19,344 nucleotides of DNA from Candidatus Thorarchaeota archaeon (GTDB lineage Archaea > Asgardarchaeota > Thorarchaeia > Thorarchaeales > Thorarchaeaceae): the NCBI GenBank assembly GCA_004524595.1, contig SDOA01000078.1, forward strand, positions 1 through 19,344. Direction: 5' to 3'. The notes under the pieces were generated by a model. That model ran no database searches. It had not been told where the DNA came from and saw only the letters and a list, made by a program, of their open reading frames with translations. The position numbers and the translations under genes are program-made. Within the stretch, counting starts at the first letter, position 1. Every line of letters starts with the position of its first letter. Below, piece by piece: positions 14,480 through 19,344 of this stretch.

Positions 14480-15118
14480 ATGGAACTTTCAGATATTCTT
14501 AAGGATCTTAGAATTGAGGTGGAGGCGGACGATAGAGTACGTGAGAAGATACTACCTCTTAGCCGTGATTCAGTACGAAAATGTAGTGAGTCAGTCAAAA
14601 AAACCCATCAGGGGGATTTTGAAGAGGCACGAGCTCTAGTCAATGCGGCTCATCAGATAATTGAGGAGGCCATAAAGGAGCTTCCCGCTAGCGATTTCAT
14701 GACTAAATCAAGAGCTCTCGATATAGCATATCAAGAACTTGCAGAGGCGTCAAATATCTTGTCGCTTATTGAAACAGGGAAGTACACACTACCAAATGAA
14801 TATAATATCCCATCAAGACCGTATCTAAACGGACTTGCTGATGTTATTGGAGAATTACGACGAGCAGCATTAGATTTCTTGCGAAGAGATGATGTCAGTA
14901 GAGCAGAAATCTTGTTAGTGTATATGGAAGATATCCTCGAGGGATTACAATCCTTTGACTATCCAAATGCATTAGTACCAGATTTAAGAAGAAAATGTGA
15001 TGTCGGACGTTCTTTAGTTGAACGGACCAGAGGGGATTTGACAAGGGCGGTAGGACAGAGTAGATTAGTAAAAGAACTGGCTGATTTTGAAAAGCGCATT
15101 CGAGGTGGTCAAGAATAA
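14480..15118 (+). CDS. translin/TRAX-family RNA-binding protein
   Basis: A 212-residue all-helical protein. The N-terminal stretch EKILPLSRDSVRKCSESV followed by KKTHQGDFEEA matches the translin family pattern (R-rich helix, then I/VHxGDxEEA). Near the middle is YLNGLADVIGELRRAALDFL, the family's GL.D..GELRR core, and then SFDYPNALVPDLRRKCDVGR plus RTRGDLT, which is highly characteristic. Eukaryotic translin/TRAX (C3PO) is an RNA-binding complex whose TRAX subunits cleave RNA, with reported roles in tRNA leader removal and RNA interference; archaeal homologues form octamers. The acidic residues of the GELRR helix might be catalytic, but I cannot confirm this. It starts 12 bp after taw1 with GAGAGTGAT (14465-14473) as ribosome site, and its stop overlaps the probable ribK start. 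Confidence 0.88.
   Translation: MELSDILKDLRIEVEADDRVREKILPLSRDSVRKCSESVKKTHQGDFEEARALVNAAHQIIEEAIKELPASDFMTKSRALDIAYQELAEASNILSLIETGKYTLPNEYNIPSRPYLNGLADVIGELRRAALDFLRRDDVSRAEILLVYMEDILEGLQSFDYPNALVPDLRRKCDVGRSLVERTRGDLTRAVGQSRLVKELADFEKRIRGGQE
15102..15108 (+). promoter_or_regulatory. ribosome binding site for an AUA start of ribK
   Basis: GAGGTGG closely matches the anti-Shine-Dalgarno complement (GGAGGTGAT). It lies within the end of the translin gene, 6 nt before the ATA at 15115 and 9 nt before the ATA at 15118. By contrast, the ATG at 15184 has no comparable site at the right distance. Confidence 0.5.
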
Positions 15119-15795
15119 TAGACCCTGAGGTCTGGTTTACTCTTTACACCCTTTCTAAGAAGGGAGCTATCCATAGTAAGACTATGCTTACTACGAGGGA
15201 ACTCGGTGAAATAATGGGAATTAGTCAACAGACAGCCTCACGACGTATTTCAATTTGTGTAGATGAGGGGTATATAGAAAGAACACATACTACAGATGGA
15301 ATGCTTCTTCAGATTACTGACAAAGGGCTAGAAGAACTTCTTCACGTTATGACCAACCTTGAAGTCGCATTTACGCCTCCTCGAGATGAGATTGTAATAG
15401 AGGGTCGTGTTGTGACAGGACTCGGTGAGGGAGCATATTATGTTGATGTATATTCGTCAAAGATCAAGGCGGCTCTGGGCTTCAAACCTCATTTGGGCAC
15501 ATTGAATGTCAAGATATTCGATGATGATTCCCGAAAGGCTGTTGGAAGAATGAAGAATACACCCCCACTCGTCCTCTCAGGTTTCAGTCACAAAGGTCGA
15601 ACATTTGGTGATGTCATTTGCTACCGTGTTAAAGTTAACAGTGAGATTGAAGGAGCAATCGTCATTGCGCAACGCACACATCACAGTGAGGACATTTTGG
15701 AGGTTGTAGCTCCTCTGAATATTCGAGATGAACTTAAACTAGAAGAAGAGTCCAAAGTGACCCTTACAGTCATTCCGCTTCATATGATGACATAG
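15118..15795 (+). CDS. ribK: CTP-dependent riboflavin kinase with N-terminal winged helix
   Basis: This DUF120-type kinase makes FMN from riboflavin using CTP. The catalytic beta-barrel shows GRVVTGLGEGAYYVDVY, GFKPHLGTLNVKI and IVIAQRTHHSEDILEVVAP. Before it is a winged helix with TTRELGEIMGISQQTASRR, so the protein may also act as a DNA-binding regulator. The first ATG is at 15184, but the open frame upstream encodes EVWFTLYTLSKKGAIHSK, which looks like the first helix of this winged-helix domain. No ATG, GTG or TTG exists in that frame before the stop at 15088-15090. I therefore place the start at ATA 15118 (or 15115), 6-9 nt after GAGGTGG; the conservative alternative is 15184. The stop directly abuts that of the convergent pcm. 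Confidence 0.85.
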   Translation: MDPEVWFTLYTLSKKGAIHSKTMLTTRELGEIMGISQQTASRRISICVDEGYIERTHTTDGMLLQITDKGLEELLHVMTNLEVAFTPPRDEIVIEGRVVTGLGEGAYYVDVYSSKIKAALGFKPHLGTLNVKIFDDDSRKAVGRMKNTPPLVLSGFSHKGRTFGDVICYRVKVNSEIEGAIVIAQRTHHSEDILEVVAPLNIRDELKLEEESKVTLTVIPLHMMT

Positions 15796-16473
15796 TCAGT
15801 AACCGAATTCTCCTGTTAATGGAACAAATGCAACGCCACCCCAATTTCGTCTTGAGATTCTACCTTCATTGTCCTTTGTAATCATGAATAGGTCCTGAAA
15901 GAAACCTCTGCTACCGACTGGAATTAACATAATTCCTTCTTTTGCAAGCTGTTCTGTGAGAGGTTGTGGAATATCAGGAGCTGCTGCTGCAACAAGAATT
16001 CTATCGAAGGGAGCTTCTTCAGGGAGACCTTTACCACCATCACCCTGAATGAGTGTAACCTTATCAGCATACCCAGTTCGCTCAAGATTTCTCCGAGCAA
16101 ATGTGATGAGGCTTTCAACAATCTCAATTGTAAACACATGACCAGGAGTGGCTGTACCTTTTGGAGCAACTAATTCAGCACATAGTGCAGCATGATATCC
16201 AGAGCCTGCACCAATTTCCAATATTCGATGGCCTGGCCTGAGTCTCAGAGCCTCACACATTATTACACACATGTGAGGAGCAGAGATTGTCTGACCATGA
16301 CCAATAGATAGCGGGGTGTCCCTGTATGCATGTTCTCTATTCGATGGATGTACGAACTCCTCTCTGGGAACTAATCTGAGTGCTCGCTCCATCTCATCAC
16401 TTGTAAGATATCCACTACTTCGTAGACGGCGGATTAGATTATCTATTGCTTTCGTTTGTGGATTTTTAGACAT
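15796..16473 (-). CDS. pcm: protein-L-isoaspartate O-methyltransferase
   Basis: Pcm methylates isoaspartyl residues formed by spontaneous damage of Asp and Asn, starting their repair, with S-adenosylmethionine as donor. Residues include VPREEFVHPSNREHAYRDTP, the signature GHGQTISAPHM, the SAM-binding motif LEIGAGSGYHAAL, and DRILVAAAAPDIP followed by LIPVG near the C-terminus. From the ATG at 16473 it has 225 residues. The frame also has a TTG at 16482, but a TATA-like box at 16501-16508 would place transcription initiation near 16478, favouring a nearly leaderless ATG. It is divergent from the DUF371 gene, with which it seems to share that box. Confidence 0.95.
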   Translation of the reverse strand: MSKNPQTKAIDNLIRRLRSSGYLTSDEMERALRLVPREEFVHPSNREHAYRDTPLSIGHGQTISAPHMCVIMCEALRLRPGHRILEIGAGSGYHAALCAELVAPKGTATPGHVFTIEIVESLITFARRNLERTGYADKVTLIQGDGGKGLPEEAPFDRILVAAAAPDIPQPLTEQLAKEGIMLIPVGSRGFFQDLFMITKDNEGRISRRNWGGVAFVPLTGEFGY

Positions 16474-16500
16474 ATGATTCAATAATCAGAGTACATGCAC

Positions 16501-16508
16501 TAATAAAA
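16501..16508. promoter_or_regulatory. shared TATA-like box for divergent leaderless pcm and DUF371 genes
   Basis: TAATAAAA read to the right lies 24 bp before the ATG at 16532; read as TTTTATTA to the left it lies 28 bp before the ATG at 16473. Only 58 bp separate the two starts and no other AT-rich element is present, so one box may serve both directions with little or no leader. Confidence 0.5.
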
Positions 16509-16531
16509 GGCTTAGCCGCAATACCATAATC

Positions 16532-16957
16532 ATGTTTCGTATAGAATTTCAGGCATTTGGACATGAAAATATCATTGGGGAGCATAAGACTACAATAGAA
16601 CTCACGTCGGAGGATTTCCTCACAAAAAAAGGAACGTGTATTATTGGAATAAGATCAACCATTACACTCTCACATCTATCACCAGAGATAAAACGACTTG
16701 CAATGCGAGAGACAACAAATATTGTCCTGACTATGGAGATTGATGGTATTGTTGAGTCTGTAAGAGGCTCTGGTGGCAAAGGGCTTACATACTCAGATAC
16801 AACAAGTATGGTGGCTAGGACCAGTTCATATCAATGTGAACGAACGCTAATGATTAATTCTGACAAGGCAGCGTCTGACCTTGGTCGTGAGTTCATTAGT
16901 TCTCTTAGACAGAGAGATGCAGTACTGAACTGTGAACTACAATTTATCACTCAATGA
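16532..16957 (+). CDS. DUF371 family protein
   Basis: A 141-residue protein of an archaea-wide family without known function. Recognisable elements are the N-terminal FQAFGHENI...EHKTTIELT, the central GTCIIGIRSTITLS and GSGGKGLTYS, and the C-terminal RTLMINSDKAASDLGREFI. No nucleotide-binding loop or membrane segment is visible; conserved histidines in the first third and the 'DKAA.DL.RE' helix are the most notable features. It appears leaderless. Its last 11 bases overlap the 3' end of the convergent trm5 gene. Function is unknown, and the neighbours do not settle it. Confidence 0.85.
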   Translation: MFRIEFQAFGHENIIGEHKTTIELTSEDFLTKKGTCIIGIRSTITLSHLSPEIKRLAMRETTNIVLTMEIDGIVESVRGSGGKGLTYSDTTSMVARTSSYQCERTLMINSDKAASDLGREFISSLRQRDAVLNCELQFITQ

Positions 16958-18005
16958 TGACATCTACTACCATTTGATACTCATGGGGTGCACTATCACG
17001 TACACGTCTAACCGAATCAATTGACCTCACGAGTCTACCTTCATTCTCGACCATGCATTTTATTCTCTCCTTAATTGATTTCTCAGGAGATTCACCACTG
17101 ACAAAGTCATAGTAATGAAGCACACCACCAGATTTCAACATACTACATGCATCACCAACAAATTCAGACGCACCCTTTGGATGATTCATAATTACACGGT
17201 CCGCATGTAGCTGATTCGTGATGGCATATTCATGAGCATCGGTAACAATAGGATTGATTGTACCGACTAACCTGTTTAACTTAATACTCTCACGGAGTAA
17301 TTCAATCGCAGACGGATTGATATCAATTGCAATTACTTGTGCTTGTTTTTGACGCGCAATATGGATGGCAAAGGGACCTACTCCACAGAACATGTCTACA
17401 ACCATTTCACCGTCAATGACTAATTGTGCCACCCGATTGTGTTCTTCAAGGAGCCTTGGACTGAAATATGCCTTTGTTATATCCACTGCAAGTCTGCAAC
17501 CATATTCGATATGAATGGTCTTTGTATTCTTTTCACCTGATAGAAAATGATATTCTCTTGTGCGGATTGTTCCAGTGATTGCACCTCTCTTTGATAAGAC
17601 GGTCCGTATACTTCTATGAATCTCATGGAAGGTCTTTCCTATCAGTTTAGAATGATGTTTTAGCTCATCAGGAATCTCAAGGATTGCTATATCTCCTATG
17701 AGATCATACGATCTTGGCAGAAGACCCAATTCATCTTCAGATAGTTTCCCTTCTAATGCCTCAACCAGAGTTCTAGGTCCCTGGATATTCTTTTCAAAGA
17801 GACGAGTTCCTATTATAATTGAAACTTCTTCGGAATCTATCCTCAGCTGGTCCGTTTCAAGCTTGGTCACTACTGGTAGAAAGAGCATACCGTCTTCTGA
17901 GATTATCTTGTAGTCACAATCAAGCAGACCACTAGTATGGAGATATTTTCGAACACGCTCTCCGTTTTGAGAGGGTATTTTCACATAAGGTCTCGTGGAA
18001 GACAT
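16947..18005 (-). CDS. trm5: tRNA (guanine37-N1)-methyltransferase, Trm5 type
   Basis: It methylates N1 of G37 next to the anticodon, which prevents frameshifting and is the substrate step for wyosine. The 352-residue protein has an N-terminal D1-like domain (YVKIPSQNGERVRKYL...GMLFLPV), then RSYDLIGDIAILEIP (98-112), TIHIEYGCRLAVDITKAYFSPRL (163-185) leading to EEHNR, the SAM motif DMFCGVGPFAIHIA (204-217), and the catalytic-loop motif NHPKG (274-278), corresponding to NxPK of Trm5. I favour Trm5 over Taw2 because of the NxPK motif. A bifunctional Taw22-type activity (also methylating the wyosine base) cannot be excluded. It lies 46 bp after the nucleotidyltransferase on the same strand and starts without a clear ribosome site. 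Confidence 0.92.
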   Translation of the reverse strand: MSSTRPYVKIPSQNGERVRKYLHTSGLLDCDYKIISEDGMLFLPVVTKLETDQLRIDSEEVSIIIGTRLFEKNIQGPRTLVEALEGKLSEDELGLLPRSYDLIGDIAILEIPDELKHHSKLIGKTFHEIHRSIRTVLSKRGAITGTIRTREYHFLSGEKNTKTIHIEYGCRLAVDITKAYFSPRLLEEHNRVAQLVIDGEMVVDMFCGVGPFAIHIARQKQAQVIAIDINPSAIELLRESIKLNRLVGTINPIVTDAHEYAITNQLHADRVIMNHPKGASEFVGDACSMLKSGGVLHYYDFVSGESPEKSIKERIKCMVENEGRLVRSIDSVRRVRDSAPHEYQMVVDVIIE

Positions 18006-18051
18006 TAGTTTGGAAACTGACCAAGATACCTAAAGACAGTTGTGATAGTGT

Positions 18052-19101
18052 TCAATCGGACAGTCGAATATACTCCTTACCAGAACCAACTTTTGTGCCC
18101 ACCATGATTTGCGCAAATGAACAGTCTGTATTTGCTTGAACAACTCTTTGAAGCATACCTGTTACTTCTACTCGATCCCCGGTATGAAAAAGACCACCAA
18201 ACGCACCATCATAGGTCATTATACGTTGCACAGTTTCTCCCTCAAATTCGATTGGTTCTATTTCGTAAAGAGCAGGATGAAAGATACCATAAACATCATT
18301 CTCTATTCTCACTTTGAGGGATACTGGTTCCGCTGATACTGTCACGTAAATTTCAGAGCCGTGTTCAATGGGAGCTTCTTCAGGTAATAATACTGGTGTG
18401 ATTCCTATGCACCTTTGACCAACACAGAACGCTTTACGACGTGCAAAGAGTAACTGAAGGTTCTTTTTACTCACTCTAGGAATTCTTTCAACTATCCTTT
18501 CAATGGCATGGTCCCAATCAGCTAGAGGCCTCAATCGGATATGAGGCCTTTCATCATCTATTAGATTATAGTTATTCTGAAGTGCCCAAGCGTTCTCATG
18601 ACCGTACACATTCATGTTGATATCCGAATACTCTGCGCTGTGCCCTCGCCATAATATACTTCCTGCAATTCCAAGAACCTCTATTGGGATTTCGAATTCA
18701 TCATGAAGAAACTCAACAGCTTCTTTTGTGGTCTCTTCAAGATCATCCTGAGGAGCCTCAAGAATCTCAAGTAACCTCTTTTCAGGACTGTAATACTTTT
18801 TAATTACATGACGAGGCGGCTCAATCAAAGCAGTCTGGAAATGCTTGTCTTCTGCAGAATATGATATGGGAAGCAGATCTATCCCACTTGCTACTGAGTC
18901 AACACTCCCCCAGAATATTCGTCTGTACCTAGTACCCGATCTAATCCAGCTACCCTTCTCATCAGGGATATATTTGAGATATGATATGACGCGTTCCTTT
19001 GGTTGTATAAATCCTAGCGTCACAAAGAGCCGACCTTGCTGGTCCTCAAAGATATCACGGTCTCTGAATCGTTCAGGTAGCTCAGTAGTAGAGTCATTCA
19101 T
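18052..19101 (-). CDS. predicted nucleotidyltransferase (archaeal COG1665-like)
   Basis: A 349-residue protein beginning with RFRDRDIFEDQQGRLFVTLG, then the repeated-looking FIQPKERVISYLKYIPDEKG typical of an archaeal family recalled as COG1665. The nucleotidyltransferase core is GIAGSILWRGHSAEYSDIN (about 144-162), with the GS motif and first Asp; the position usually written as the second Asp of SDID is Asn here. The last 90 residues (from GSEIYVTV) are beta-rich and could be an OB-like domain. The substrate is unknown. The ORF can be opened to an ATG at 19263, but I chose 19101. GAGGT (complement of 19110-19114) lies 8 nt upstream, the extra 54 residues look non-coding, and they would overlap the divergent glycosyltransferase. 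Confidence 0.8.
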   Translation of the reverse strand: MNDSTTELPERFRDRDIFEDQQGRLFVTLGFIQPKERVISYLKYIPDEKGSWIRSGTRYRRIFWGSVDSVASGIDLLPISYSAEDKHFQTALIEPPRHVIKKYYSPEKRLLEILEAPQDDLEETTKEAVEFLHDEFEIPIEVLGIAGSILWRGHSAEYSDINMNVYGHENAWALQNNYNLIDDERPHIRLRPLADWDHAIERIVERIPRVSKKNLQLLFARRKAFCVGQRCIGITPVLLPEEAPIEHGSEIYVTVSAEPVSLKVRIENDVYGIFHPALYEIEPIEFEGETVQRIMTYDGAFGGLFHTGDRVEVTGMLQRVVQANTDCSFAQIMVGTKVGSGKEYIRLSD

Positions 19102-19135
19102 ATCTACAGACCTCATCAGCTGACTATACTGACAG

Positions 19136-19143
19136 CTATATAG
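19136..19143. promoter_or_regulatory. palindromic TATA box between divergent genes
   Basis: CTATATAG is self-complementary and lies 35 bp from the nucleotidyltransferase ATG at 19101 and 52 bp from the glycosyltransferase ATG at 19195. Both starts have ribosome sites, which such spacing allows, so one symmetrical box may drive both directions. Confidence 0.4.
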
Positions 19144-19194
19144 ATTAGATAGACAATAGTTCTTGAATACTGCGAAGATATTGGAGCCGTACTG

Positions 19195-19344
19195 ATGAAG
19201 ATTATCCATCTCTGTGACAGTCTTAACCCTGCAGGACTTGGAGGATATGAGTCTTACCTCCATTATCTATCTGAAGAGCTGTCAAGCCGAGGGAACAAAT
19301 CGATAATAATCACACAATCCCCAAGACGCGATTCACCCGACTCC
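19195..19344 (+). CDS. glycosyltransferase (GT4-like), N-terminus, truncated by window edge
   Basis: The last 150 bases form an open frame of 50 codons starting MKIIHLCDSLNPAGLGGYES, then YLHYLSEELSSRGNKSIIIT. The 'MKI.H..D...P..GG.E.Y...L...L..RGH...I.T' pattern is the standard N-terminal Rossmann strand and glycine loop of GT4/GT-B glycosyltransferases. The ATG has GGAG at 19183-19186, 8 nt upstream. The frame runs off the right end without a stop, so donor and acceptor cannot be inferred. Confidence 0.8.
   Translation, partial: MKIIHLCDSLNPAGLGGYESYLHYLSEELSSRGNKSIIITQSPRRDSPDS

Noticed and set aside
14480..15795. Translin-RibK fusion by programmed frameshift
   Set aside because: The frames could be joined by a shift near 15088-15118, but no slippery heptamer or downstream stem-loop is visible; an AUA start after GAGGTGG is simpler.
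19102..19263. N-terminal extension of the nucleotidyltransferase to the ATG at 19263
   Set aside because: It would overlap the divergent glycosyltransferase start, looks non-coding, and a ribosome site marks the ATG at 19101.
1..19344. tRNA, rRNA, CRISPR arrays, insertion sequences, attachment sites, origin repeats
   Set aside because: Reading both strands showed no cloverleaf with a GGTTCGAATCC-like arm outside coding DNA, no regularly spaced direct repeats, no transposase or integrase, and no repeat clusters.

Overview
The window is archaeal chromosome. It encodes CTP-dependent riboflavin kinase, 4-demethylwyosine synthase (Taw1), a Trm5-type tRNA methyltransferase, archaeal NMN adenylyltransferase, prolyl-tRNA synthetase with the C-terminal zinc domain, Nog1, a proteasome beta subunit, RtcA, a DUF371 protein and an archaeal translin. 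Several starts fit leaderless transcription 24-30 bp from a TATA-like box, others have GGAGG/GAGGT ribosome sites, and TTG/GTG starts occur. By eye the DNA is moderately AT-rich. A Vps29-like phosphoesterase and a histidine-acetyltransferase-like GNAT would fit an Asgard archaeon (for example Thorarchaeota), but this is low-confidence inference and lineage cannot be settled from the sequence alone. I see no tRNA, rRNA, CRISPR, insertion sequence or prophage; this is a dense housekeeping region.

Layout. 1-518: C-terminal end of an SF2 helicase cut by the left edge. 528-2246 (minus): a YhhN/TMEM86 membrane protein and a GNAT acetyltransferase. 2478-3086 (plus): an unrecognised helical protein. 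3104-9240 (minus): nadM, proS, a D-2-hydroxyacid dehydrogenase, a MutS-related ATPase with helix-hairpin-helix motifs, and the Vps29-like phosphoesterase, the last two overlapping by one base. 9359-10408 (plus): rtcA. 10409-11464 (minus): nog1. 11567-15795 (plus): a five-gene run of proteasome beta-like subunit, B12-binding radical SAM protein, taw1, translin and ribK. 15796-16473 (minus): pcm. 16532-16957 (plus): DUF371. 16947-19101 (minus): a predicted nucleotidyltransferase and trm5. 19195-end (plus): N-terminus of a GT4-type glycosyltransferase.

Functionally the window is dominated by RNA and translation: tRNA G37 modification (trm5 and taw1 within about 5 kb), proS, nog1, rtcA and translin, plus protein quality control (proteasome subunit, pcm), cofactor synthesis (nadM, ribK) and DNA repair (MutS-like).

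The points most worth a second look are: a proteasome beta subunit whose catalytic Thr1 position is alanine while the other active-site positions are kept; a riboflavin kinase whose N-terminal helix lies upstream of every ATG/GTG/TTG and seems to need an AUA start; a phosphoesterase that aligns without gaps to eukaryotic Vps29 yet keeps phosphatase-type metal ligands; and the five-gene operon itself. All five convergent gene pairs meet with gaps of 17 bp or less.
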